DNA from: Conus ventricosus
Taxonomy: Eukaryota; Mollusca; Gastropoda; Neogastropoda; Conidae
Assembly: GCA_018398815.1 (NCBI GenBank)
Contig: CM031620.1
Location: 63,824,280-63,846,779, forward strand
DNA length: 22,500 bases
Reading direction: 5' to 3'
Shown here: one piece after another, positions 9,331-20,000 of the stretch
Layout of the letters: the number at the start of each line of letters is the position of its first letter
Numbering within the stretch: the stretch's first letter is position 1
Program-made: the position numbers and the translations under genes
The notes under the pieces: generated by a model
Told to the model about the DNA's origin: nothing
What the model saw: only the letters and a program-made list of their open reading frames with translations
The model's database searches: none

Positions 9331-9587
9331 GCGTTGACGTAGGGGAAAAAACCGAAACTGTAGCCATCACGAGCGCAGGGCACGAAGGGCATGTTTCTGT
9401 TGATCGATGAGAACAAGGATGGTAAGGGGGATGCTGTGGAGAACCATTCCGGTCTGAGACCGCATGACAGGGCTGTGCGCCACGCTCAGTTTCATGATAC
9501 ATCCCGATGTCGACCAGACCCGAGAGATACAAACACCTGCAGTGTTGGTTAGGAAATTTGAGCAAGACTCTGAGAGTTGCGTCCATC

Positions 9588-9692
9588 TAAAGGACGGAAG
9601 GTAAAGGTAATGTTGCATTCAGCCCAGCCGACCAGAGGACTAAAGGACGGAAGGTAAGGTAATGTTGCATTCAGCCCAGCCGACCAGAGGAC
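9588..9692. repeat. Tandem duplication of about 53 bp
   Basis: Units 9588-9640 and 9641-9692 both begin TAAAGGACGGAAGGTAA and end GACCAGAGGAC; they differ by one A. The duplicated segment is the 3' end of the minus-strand SINE at 9641-9846, so the element's tail is present twice. Confidence 0.9.
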
Positions 9693-9846
9693 TGTGTCGT
9701 TCGGGTCTTCGCAATTGAGCCCATACCAAACTCACTCTTGATAGGGGCCGAAAACAAACACAAATTAATGCCTCTGACGGAATCGAACCCACGATCTCCC
9801 AGCCTGGGACACTAACCACTGCTCTACGACAGCTGATCTCTACCAC
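9641..9846 (-). mobile_element. tRNA-derived SINE
   Basis: The minus strand has an A box-like TAGAGCAGTGG (9827-9817) and a perfect B box GGTTCGATTCC (9789-9779), followed by a non-tRNA body (TTTGGTATGGGC, then GGTCGGCTGGGC) and a tail with ACCTT repeats. A tRNA gene would end shortly after the B box and show an acceptor stem; here sequence continues about 140 bases into the SINE body. Its family differs from the SINE at 4180-4460 but shares its tail core with the fragment at 9276-9318. Confidence 0.75.
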
Positions 9847-10434
9847 AACGTCTTATCACGAGGCCACTGTGTGCAAGTGTTGCAGTTAGATACACGTAAG
9901 TGAACAAATAAAGACGAAAACATTGGGAAGAGGATCTTGTGAGTCTCATGGACTAGGTCTATCAGATGCCCAAGCTACATGACAACCCAACACGCTTGAC
10001 AGCATTTTAGCTGGTTGGTTCTTGTCTGTCATTTTGAGCCGTGTAGCACGAGCAACCTTTTGTAACAGAAGCTGTGATCTGTGACAAGAAGCGGTAATGG
10101 GGACGGATTGGAGTAGTCTTTGGGGAGGGAGGGGGGATACATTCAAGACGAGGTGGGCGAGATACTGAGAAATGTTTTTTATTCGTGTATTAACTTTGTT
10201 GTCGTACATTTGGATGATGATGACGATGAGAAAAGATGATGATGAAAGTGAGGGTGATAACGACGCGGAGGATTTTTTTTTATAGAGATAAATTCTACTT
10301 TAAGGATGTAAGTTTATTTGATTTATCCATTCATTTTATTTGTTTATTTTTGCTGTTGTTGCGAGTAGACGTTCGAAGTAAATTCCCATGCTCTCTACAC
10401 AAACATATGTGAAATGATAGCGAATGGACAGGTA
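9847..10434. other. Unique DNA, no gene supported
   Basis: A mixed-composition stretch with a short GATGAT/GACGAT run (about 10212-10243) and T-rich sequence. Nothing recognisable. Confidence 0.45.
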
Positions 10435-10448
10435 CATAGATAGTCGGA

Positions 10449-10600
10449 CAAACACGGACACGCACACACACTCACACTCTCTCTCTCTTTCACACACACA
10501 CACACGCGCGCGCACGCAGGCACAAGCACATCCAGGCACACACACGCGCGCGCGCGCACACACATACACATACACGCGCGCGTTCGCACGCACCCACGCG

Positions 10601-10657
<57 letters not shown>

Positions 10658-10743
10658 CGCAACGCAACGCAACGCAACGCAACACCACACCACACCACAC
10701 CGCACCGCACCGCACCGCACCGCACCGCACCGCACCGCACGCA

Positions 10744-10805
<62 letters not shown>

Positions 10806-10818
10806 TACACACACACTG
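10449..10818. repeat. Compound CA/CG microsatellite with nested pentanucleotide blocks
   Basis: The CA and CG dinucleotide tract is interrupted by three adjacent pentamer blocks: AACGC (five copies, 10656-10680), ACCAC-type units (about 10683-10700) and CGCAC (eight copies, 10701-10740). A further (CA)n follows to about 10800. All long open frames across it are low-complexity artefacts. Confidence 0.95.
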
Positions 10819-10838
10819 CCAGCTGACCCAAGCTATAT

Positions 10839-11220
10839 TTGGCAGTCAGACAGAAGCCCAGTCCTCGGAGACTGCTTTAAGTGGCCTGGAAGCCGAGGCC
10901 AGGCCAGAGAGACTCCCCATGTTTTATTACTGACAGAGCAGCATGGCCACGTCTGACAAACGGCATACATTTCACGCTCTCCTGACGAACACTTCTGCAT
11001 CGAAACAACGCCTGTTGCTTGACTTGACCGGCTGGGCTAAAAACGTATTCATGTATTTCATTACCCACGAGTTGTTTTTTTGTTGTTTTTTTCCAAGAGG
11101 TTATTTGATAATTTTGTTCGGTCTGCGTTTGTGTCTGTGTTTATTGATCGGTTTGTACGTATGCATTTTACCTGACCCACGTTGCTTTGGTGATGTGCTT
11201 GTGCAGTTCGGTAACAACTC
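10839..11220 (+). repeat. Unnamed dispersed repeat, copy A
   Basis: This copy aligns co-linearly with copy B at 11866-12225. Shared landmarks are TTGGCAGTC at the left end, AGTGG.CTGGAA.CCGA about 40 bases in, the segment CTGAYGA to TGCATCGAAAC (10982-11006 here), and CTTTG..ATGTGC.TGTGCA near the right end (about 11185-11203). Both copies are preceded by CA-rich and followed by CTGT/CT-rich microsatellite. I see no tRNA promoter, ORF or terminal inverted repeat, so class and strand are uncertain. Confidence 0.75.
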
Positions 11221-11272
11221 TCTGCCTGCCTGTCTGTCTGCCTGTCTATCTGTCTGTCTGTCTATCTGTTTG

Positions 11273-11335
<63 letters not shown>

Positions 11336-11384
11336 CCTTTCTGTCTCCGTCTCTCTCCCAATCTCTCTGTTTGTCTGTCTGTCT

Positions 11385-11469
<85 letters not shown>

Positions 11470-11475
11470 CTCACG
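11221..11475. repeat. (CTGT)n then (CT)n microsatellite
   Basis: CTGT/CTGC/CTAT units (11221-11276) lead into long CT runs with scattered TGTCTC and CCCC interruptions. The tract directly follows copy A of the dispersed repeat. Confidence 0.95.
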
Positions 11476-11830
11476 CACACGCACCACACGCACGAGTACG
11501 CATGCACGTTTGCTCGCGCGCGCGCGCGCACCGCGCGCGCGCACACACACACACACACACCACACGACGCACGCACGCACGCACACACCACGCAGCACGC
11601 GCACGCGCCACGCACGACACACAACAACACACACACACACACACACATTGCACCACACACACGCGCGCACGCGCGCGCACGCACGCACACACTCTCTCAC
11701 CCCCCCCCACCCAACCACTACACAACGCTAACCACCCCACCCCCAGCTCCCCACACACACCCCTTCACTCGCCATCCCACCCAACCGGTAGCCCCCCCCC
11801 CCTCCCCCTCATCACCTCCCACACATGCGC
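11476..11830. repeat. CA/CG-rich and C-rich low-complexity tract
   Basis: CACG, GCGC and CACA units extend to about 11695, then C-rich sequence with several poly-C runs. It directly precedes copy B of the dispersed repeat. Confidence 0.9.
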
Positions 11831-11865
11831 ACACCAAACAACTGGCGATACAAACGCCTTACCAG

Positions 11866-12225
11866 TTGGCAGTCGCACTACAAAGCCAGTTCTTGCAGCT
11901 TGTCAAAGTGGTCTGGAATCCGATGCCTGCCAAAATAGTCCCCTTGTTTCACTGCTGAACATAGCATCGTGAGTTCGTCCGACGTACGATTTATAGCTAA
12001 CGCCCTCCTGATGAGCACTTGAGTGCATCGAAACATCTGTCTCTGACTGGGCAGGCTGGCGTGCGTGCCACCCATCATGTTCATTTGTTTGTTCTGTGCA
12101 GTGCCTTGTTTCGTTGCTGAAGTTACTCAGCTTTGTTCGTGTTGTTGATTGCCTCTTTACTTTGTTATTTGTCCGACCTTCATTTCCTTTGTAATGTGCA
12201 TGTGCAAGTCAGTATGTAAATGATC
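11866..12225 (+). repeat. Unnamed dispersed repeat, copy B
   Basis: This is the second, diverged copy in the same orientation as copy A; the offset is 1027 bases at the left end and 1002 near the right end. In this copy the conserved internal block reads CTGATGA (12008-12014), the hairpin-forming GCACTTGAGTGC (12015-12026), then CGAAAC (12029-12034). Confidence 0.75.
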
Positions 12226-12308
12226 TCTGTCTGTCTGTCTGTCTCTGTCTCTGTCTGTCTGCTGATCTGTCTGTCTGTATCTCTTTGTCTCTCTGTCTCT
12301 CTCTCTCA
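12226..12308. repeat. (CTGT)n/(CT)n microsatellite after copy B
   Basis: CTGT and CT units with a few interruptions, the counterpart of the tract that follows copy A. Confidence 0.92.
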
Positions 12309-13029
12309 GAGATAAAAGTACAGTCATTCACCGAAGGCAGATACAAACCGGGTGCTAGAATACTCGGCACATACAGCTGTCGTTTAGAACTGCTCTCATG
12401 CTGTTATCGGCACACAGATTACGGAAAGTCGATATGTATAAAACGTGCAAAAGTTGATTCTTTTTGTTCAACATTGAAGACGCTTCCACACTTCTGGCAA
12501 ACCCAGTGGCGGTCCAGAAGCCTCATTGTCATCAGTTCTATACAGGTCCATCCCAAAATGCAAATCCAGACTGTTCTTTCCATTCAGTATTTAGAATGCG
12601 CTCAATGCTGCGACGTCCAACGAAAACAGTTGTTATTGCAATGCTCATACGCGACTGACTGAAAGAAAAACCGGTAATAGGATTATAAAGATGAACGGGC
12701 AGAAGTGGTGGACATTGATTTTGCTACAGCTTTCTGTGGCACAAATACAAAATACAGAAACACAACAAACAAACACAAATACAGAAGCGTTGCATATAAC
12801 ATATATTAACGTACAGTACTGTTTGGTCATCATTAGATCAACAAGGGTATGTTGTCTCCGTGCTACGTGGTATTTACAGTTATCTGGCTATCTGGTTCCA
12901 CAGAGATCTGATCTTGGTCTATTTATTTGTTCTATATGAATGTATTGTGCATCTCTTTATATCTAGATAGGCAAACCATCCATTTGCTGATAATGACATA
13001 GGTCACTCTGACAGTGTCTAGATGAATGT
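12309..13029. other. Unique DNA, no gene supported
   Basis: A 125-codon plus-strand frame begins inside the preceding microsatellite and continues to 12662, but it has no recognisable domain. No RNA gene or repeat is evident. Confidence 0.4.
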
Positions 13030-13125
13030 AATTTTTGTGTGTACATATGCGTGTGTGCGTGCGTGCGTGCGTGCATACGTACGTACATAATACATACACA
13101 CATATATACATATTTATATATACGG
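13030..13125. repeat. TG/CG, CATA and TA-rich simple sequence
   Basis: GTGT, GCGT, CGTA, CATA and TATA units in succession; a compound, imperfect microsatellite. Confidence 0.85.
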
Positions 13126-13239
13126 AAAGGGAGAGGTACACTGAGAGAGAGTGGACCTGCACATTTTTTCTGTATGTGATCGTGAACATGTATACAAATA
13201 GAATGAAAGAAAGAGAGAGAGAAAGAAACAAACGATTGT

Positions 13240-13256
13240 GCCTGTGTGTGTGTGTG

Positions 13257-13292
<36 letters not shown>

Positions 13293-13305
13293 GTGTGTGT
13301 GTGTG

Positions 13306-13341
<36 letters not shown>

Positions 13342-13374
13342 AGAGAGAGAGAGAGAGAGAGAGATGAGAGAGAG

Positions 13375-13408
<34 letters not shown>
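13240..13408. repeat. (GT)n followed by (GA)n microsatellite
   Basis: GT units (13240-13340, with TTGT slips) switch abruptly to GA units (13341-13408, with small interruptions). The abrupt GT-to-GA junction mirrors the CA/CT compound structure seen elsewhere in the window. Confidence 0.95.
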
Positions 13409-13859
13409 CAGTTATCAATGAATGTCTTATTAAAGAATGTTTTGTAGTTTTAGCCTATGCTGATAAGGGAGCAGTGCTTTTCAGCTGACCGTTGGTGCAC
13501 GTACTTAACCGCAAGGGCTTTTGTCGACTTAAAAGAAAGTTTGCAAGACAAAAGCAAACGAAAAATCAAAGCAAAGAAAAAAAATTCGTCAGTAACACGA
13601 CAGAATGTTAAACCTTTTCAGCGAGATGCCAGACACAACTGTTGTGTCACTAAAGGAAATCACTGTCATGTACGGGCGCAATCTGACGTCAAATTAACTA
13701 GGAAGTAATTTAGCACTGATTCATACGTCACTTTCTGCAAAAATCGATCTTAACGCGACAAGTAAAAGGGGAAAAAGTTATAACATACAAGTCATACGAG
13801 ACTCTGTTATTTCTGTACGTGCGTGTGGGTTTCATCCTGTTTGCGACGGAATGTGTTAT
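13409..13859. other. Unique DNA between microsatellite and promoter-like region
   Basis: An 83-codon plus-strand frame (13457-13708) has no recognisable domain. Otherwise no feature is seen. Confidence 0.4.
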
Positions 13860-13981
13860 TGACACTCACCGACTTTCCCGTATGCAAACGGTGTAAAGGG
13901 AGACAATGCTAATTCAGCAGGGAACAATAAAAACGGACGTCACGATTTTCCCAACCCACCTTCAGTGTCTGCGTCTGAACA
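13860..13981 (+). promoter_or_regulatory. Possible promoter region
   Basis: CpG dinucleotides are noticeably denser here than in the surrounding non-repetitive DNA. A CRE-like GACGTCA lies at 13936-13942, and a YY1-like motif ACAATGGCGGC (one mismatch to AANATGGCGGC) overlaps the first ATG at 13982. In animals the ATGGCGGC motif is typical near transcription starts of housekeeping genes. No TATA box is evident. The call is inferential. Confidence 0.25.
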
Positions 13982-14053
13982 ATGGCGGCACTGAGTCGCG
14001 TTTCGATTGAGAAGTATACAGTTTGCTTACCTGCCTGTTCTGCTTTACTTTGA
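13982..14053 (+). CDS. Possible tiny first exon or 23-codon ORF abutting the satellite
   Basis: An ATG with A at -3 (AACAATGGCGGC) opens a 23-codon frame beginning MAALSRVSIEK. The TGA at 14051-14053 falls directly before the first satellite monomer. A GT within GAGAAGTATAC (GT at 14014-14015) could be a splice donor, which would make this a first coding exon with the satellite array inside the first intron. No downstream exon is visible in the window. The alternative is chance: the evidence is start context, local CpG density and the YY1-like motif only. Confidence 0.2.
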   Translation: MAALSRVSIEKYTVCLPACSALL

Positions 14054-17000
14054 GGCCTTTGGATGTTTAACTGCATTGTAAAAGGTTTACAAAAGACCTT
14101 TTGACAGTCGGCCTTTGGATGTTTAAACTGCATTGTAAAAGGTTTACAAAAGACCTCTTGACAGTCGGCCTTTGGATTTTTAAAACTGCATTGTAAAAGG
14201 TTTACAAAAGACCTCTTGACATCGGCCTTTGGATGTTTAACCTGCATTGTAAAAGGTTTACAAAAGACCTCTTGCAGTCGGCCTTTGGATGTTTAACTGC
14301 ATTGTAAAAGGTTTAAAAAAAGCCCTCTTGACAGTCGGCCTTTGGATGTTTAACTGCATTGTAAAAGGTTTACAAAAGACCTCTTGACAGTCGGCCTGTG
14401 GATGTTTAACTGCATTGTAAAAGGTTTAAAAAAGAGCTCTTGACAGTCGGCCTTTGGATGTTTAACTGCATTGAAAAAGGTTTAAAAAAGACCTCTTGAC
14501 AGTCGGCCTTTGGATGTTTAACTGCATTGTAAAGGTTTACAAAGACCTCTTGACAGTCGGCCTTGGATGTTTACTGCATTGAAAAAGGTTTACAAAAGAC
14601 CTCTTGACAGTCGGCCTTTGGATGTTTAACTGCATTGTAAAAGGTTTACAAAAGACCTCTTGACAGTCGGCCTTTGGATATTTAACTGAAATTGTAAAAG
14701 GTTTACAAAAGACCTCTTGACAGTCGGCCTTTGGATGTTTAACTGCATTGTAAAAGGTTTACAAAAGACCTCTTGACAGTCGGCCTGTGGATGTTTAACT
14801 GCATTGTAAAAGGTTTACAAAAGAGCTCTTGACAGTCGGCCTTTGGATGTTTAACTGCATTGTAAAAAGGTTTACAAAAGCCCTTTGACAGTCGGCCTTT
14901 GGATGTTTAACTGCATTGTAAAAGGTTTACAAAAGACCTCTTGACGTCGGCCTTTGGATGTTTAACTGCATTGTAAAAAGTTTACAAAAGACCTCTTGAC
15001 AGTCGGCCTTTTGGGATTTTTTAACTGCATTGTAAAAGGTTTACAAAAAGACCTCTTGACAGTCGGCCCTTTGGATATTTAACTGCATTGTAAAAGGTTT
15101 ACAAAGACCTCTTGACAGTCGGCCTTTGGATATTTAACTGCATTGAAAAAGGGGTTTACAAAAGACCTCTTGACAGTCGGCCTTTGGATGTTTAACTGCA
15201 TTGTAAAAGGTTTACAAAAGACCTCTTGACAGTGGGGCCCTTTGGATGTTTAACTGCATTGTAAAAGGTTACAAAAGACCTCTTGACAGTCGGCCTTTGG
15301 ATGTTTAACTGCATTGTAAAAGGTTTACAAAGACCTCTTGACAGTGGGCCCTGTGGATGTTTAACTGCATTGTAAAGGTTTACAAAAGAGCTCTTGGGAC
15401 AGTCGGCCTTTTGGATGTTTAACTGCATTGTAAAAGGTTTACAAAAGCGCTCTTGACAGTGGGCCCTTTTGGATGTTTAACTGCATTGTAAAAGGTTTTA
15501 CAAAAGCCCCTTTGACAGTCGGCCTTGGATGTTTAACTGCTTGTAAAAGGTTTACAAAAGACCTCTTGACAGTCGGCCTTTGGATGTTTAATTTGCATTG
15601 TAAAAGGTTTACAAAAGACTCTTGACAGTCGGCCTTTGGATGTTTAACTGCATTGAAAAAGGTTTACAAAAGACCTCTTGACAGTCGGCCTGTGGATGTT
15701 TAACTCATTGTAAAAGGTTTACAAAAGACCCTTGACAGTCGGCCCTTTGGGATGTTTAACTGCATGAAAAAGGTTACAAAAGAGCTCTTGACAGTGGGCC
15801 TTTGGATGTTTAACTGCATTGTAAAAAGTTTACAAAAGACCTCTTGACAGTCGGCCTTTGGATGTTTAACTGCATTGTAAAAGGTTACAAAAGACCTCTT
15901 GACAGTCGGCCTTTGGATTTTTAACTGCATTGTAAAAGGTTTACAAAAGACCTCTTGACAGTCGGCCTTTGGATGTTTAACTGCATTGTAAAAGGTTTAC
16001 AAAAGACCTCTTGACAGTCGGCCTTTGGATTTTTAACTGCATTGTAAAAGGTTTACAAAAGACCTCTTGACAGTCGGCCTTTGGATGTTTAACTGCATTG
16101 TAAAAGGTTTACAAAAGACCTCTTGACAGTCGGCCTTTGGATGTTTAACTGCATTGAAAAGGTTTACAAAAGACCTCTTGACGCCCGGCCTTTGGATGTT
16201 TAACTGCATTGTAAAAGGTTTACAAAAGACCTCTTGACAGTCGGCCTTGGATGTTTAACTGCATTGTAAAAGGTTTACAAAAGACCTTTTGACGGGTCGG
16301 CCTTTTGGATGTTTAACTGCATTGTAAAAGGTTTACAAAAGACCTCTTGACAGTCGGCCTTTGGATGTTTAACTGCATTGTAAAAGGTTTAAAAAAGACC
16401 TTTGACAGTCGGCCTTTGGATGTTTAATGCATTGTAAAAGGTTTACAAAATACCTCTTGACAGTCGGCCTTTTGGGATGTTTAACTGCATTGTAAAAGGT
16501 TTACAAAAGACCTCTTGACAGTCGGCCTTTGGATGTTTAACTGCTTGTAAAAGGTTTACAAAAGACCTCTTGACAGTCAGCCTTTGGATGTTTAACTGCA
16601 TTGTAAAAGGTTTACAAAAGACCTCTTGACAGTCGGCCTTTGGATGTTTAACTGCTTTGAAAAAAGGTTTACAAAAGACCCTTGACAGTCGGCCTTTGGA
16701 TGTTTAACTGCATTGTAAAAGGTTTACAAAAGACCCTTGACAGTGGGCCCTTTTTGGATGTTTAACTGCATTGTTAAAAGGTTTACAAAAGACCTTGACA
16801 GTCGGCCTTTGGATATTTAACTGCATTGTAAAAGGTTTACAAAAGACTTTTGACAGTCGGCTTTGGATATGTAACTGCATTGTAAAGGTTTACAAAAGAC
16901 CTCTTGACAGTCGGCCTTTGGATATTTAACTGCATTGTAAAAGGTTTACAAAAGACCTCTTGACAGTCGGCCTTTGGATATTTAACTGCATTGTAAAAGT

Positions 17001-20000
17001 TTACAAAAGACCTCTTGACAGTCGGCCTTTGGATATTTAACTGCATTGTAAAAGGTTTACAAAAGACCTCTTGACAGTCGGCCTTTGGATGTTTAACTGC
17101 TTTGTAAAAGGTTTACAAAGACCTCTTGACAGTGGGCCCTTTGGATGTTTAACTGCATTGTAAAAGGTTTACAAAAGACCTCTTGACAGTCGGCCTTTGG
17201 ATGTTTAACTGCATTGTAAAGGTTTACAAAAGCCCTCTTGACAGTCGGCCCTTTGGATGTTTAACTCATTGTAAAAGGTTTACAAAAGACCTCTTGACAG
17301 TGGGCCCTTTTGGATTTTTAACTGCATTGTAAAAGGTTTACAAAAGACCTCTTGACAGTCGGCCTGTGGATGTTTAACTGCATTGTTAAAAGGTTTACAA
17401 AGAGCTCTTGACAGTCGCCTTTTGGATGTTTAACTGCATTGTAAAAGGTTTACAAAAAGCTCTTGACAGTCGGCCTTTGATGTTTAACTGCATTGTAAAA
17501 GGTTTACAAAAGACCCTTGACAGTGGGCCTTTTGGATGTTTAACTGCATTGTAAAAGGTTTACAAAAGACCTCTTGGACAGTCGGCCTTTGGATGTTTAA
17601 CTGCATTGTAAAAGGTTTTACAAAAGACCTCTTGACAGTCGGCCTTTGGATGTTTAACTGCATTGTAAAAGGTTTACAAAAGACCTCTTGACAGTCGGCT
17701 GTGGATTTTTTAAAATGCATTGTAAAGGTTTACAAAAGAGCTTTGACAGTCGGCCTTTGGATGTTTAACTGCATTGTAAAAGGTTTACAAAAGAGCTCTT
17801 GACAGTCGGCCTTTGGATGTTTAACTGCATTGTAAAAGGTTTACAAAAGAGCTCTTGCCCGTCGGCCTTTGGATGTTTAACTGCATTGTAAAAGGTTTAC
17901 AAAAGACCTCTTGACAGTCGGCCTTTGGATTTTTAAACTGCATTGTAAAAGGTTTACAAAAGACCTCTTGACAGTCGGCCTTTGGATGTTTAACTGCATT
18001 GTAAAAGGTTTACAAAAGACCTCTTGACAGTGGGCCCTTTGGATGTTTAACTGCATTGAAAAAGGGTTTTTACAAAAGACCTCTTGACAGTCGGCCTTGG
18101 ATGTTTAACGCATTGTAAAAGGTTTACAAAAGACCTCTTGACAGTCGGCCTTTGGATGTTTAACTGCATTGTAAAAGGTTTAAAAAAGAGCTCTTGACAG
18201 TCGGCCTTTGGATGTTTAACTGCATTGTAAAAGGTTTACAAAAGACCTCTTGACAGTGGGCCCTTTTGGATGTTTAACTGCATTGTAAAAGGTTTACAAA
18301 AAACCTCTTGACAGCGCCTTGGATGTTTAACTGCATTGTAAAAGTTTACAAAAGACCTCTTGACAGTCGGCCTTTGGATTTTTAAACTGCATTGTAAAAG
18401 GTTTAAAAAAGACCTCTTGACAGTGGGCCCTTTGGATGTTTAACTGCATTGTAAAAGGTTTACAAAAGACCTCTTGACAGTCGGCCTTTTGGATGTTTAA
18501 CTGCATTGTAAAAAGTTTACAAAAGACCTCTTGACAGTCGGCCTTTGGATTGTTTAACTGCATTTGTAAAAGGTTTACAAAAGACCTCTTGACAGTCACC
18601 CTTTGGATGTTTAACTGATTGTAAAAGGTTTTTACAAAAGCCCTCTTGACAGTGGGCCCTTTTGGATGTTTAACTGCATTGAAAAAGGTTTACAAAAGAC
18701 CTCTTGACAGTCGGCCTTTGGATGTTAACTGCATTAAAAAAAGGGTTTACAAAAACCCTCTTGACAGTCGGCCTTTGATGTTTAACTGCATTGTAAAAGG
18801 TTACAAAAGACCTCTTGACAGTGGGCCCTTTGGATGTTTAACTGCATTTGTAAAAGGTTTACAAAAAGACCTCTTGACAGTCGGCCTTTGGATGTTTAAC
18901 TGCTTGAAAAAGGGTTTAAAAAAAGACCTCTTGACAGTCGGCCTGTGGATGTTTAAACTGCATTGTAAAAGGTTTACAAAAGAGCTCTTGACAGTGGGCC
19001 TTTGGATGTTTAACTGCATTGTAAAGGTTTACAAAGAGCTTTACAGTCGGCCTTTGGATGTTTAACTGCATTGTAAAGGTTTACAAAAGACCTCTTGACA
19101 GTCGGCCTTTGGATGTTTAACTGCATTGTAAAAGGTTTACAAAAAACCTCTTGACAGTCGGCCTTTGGATGTTTAAACTGCATTGTAAAAGGTTTACAAA
19201 AGAGCTCTTGACAGTCGGCTTGGATTTTTAAACTGCATTGTAAAAGGTTTTTACAAAAACTCTTGACAGTCGGCCTGTGGATGTTTAACTGCATTGTAAA
19301 AGGTTTACAAAAGAGCTCTTGACAGTCGGCTTTGGATGTTTAACTGCATTGAAAAAGGGTTTACAAAAGAGCTCTTGACAGTGGGCCTTTGGATGTTTAA
19401 ACTGCATTGAAAAAGGGTTTACAAAAGACCTCTTGACAGTGGGCCTTTGGATGTTTAACTGCATTGTAAAAGGTTTACAAAAGACCTCTTGACAGTCGGC
19501 CTTTGGATGTTTAACTGCTTTTGTAAAAGGTTTACAAAGACCTCTTGACAGTCGGCCTTTGGATGTTTAACTGCATTGTAAAAGGTTTACAAAAGACCTC
19601 TTGACAGTGGGCCTTTGGGTTTGTTTAACTGCATTGTAAAAGGTTACAAAAGACCTCTTGACAGTCGGCCTTTGGATGTTTAACTGCATTGTAAAAGGTT
19701 TACAAAAGAGCTTTTGACAGTCGGCCTTTGGATGTTTAACTGCATTGTAAAAAGGTTACAAAAGACCTCTTGACAGTCGGCCTTTGGATGTTTAACTGCA
19801 TTGTAAAAGGTTTACAAAAGACCTCTTGACAGTCGGCCTTTGGATGTTTAACTGCATTGAAAAAGGTTTTTACAAAAGACCTCTTGACAGTGGGCCCTTT
19901 GGATGTTTAACTGCATTGTAAAAGGTTTACAAAAGACCTCTTGACAGTCGGCCTTTGGATTGTTTAACTGCATTGTAAAGGTTTACAAAATACCTCTTGA

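Noticed and set aside
9167..9586. 139-codon minus-strand frame
   Set aside because: It runs through the truncated SINE and its duplicated flank and through a poly-C run. No recognisable domain or family.
9779..9846. Functional tRNA gene
   Set aside because: A and B boxes are present, but no acceptor stem is found and the sequence continues into a SINE body and tail.
10395..11972. Long open frames rich in His/Thr, Cys/Val or Ser/Leu
   Set aside because: They are translations of CA, CG and CT microsatellites in all frames, with no non-repetitive domain.
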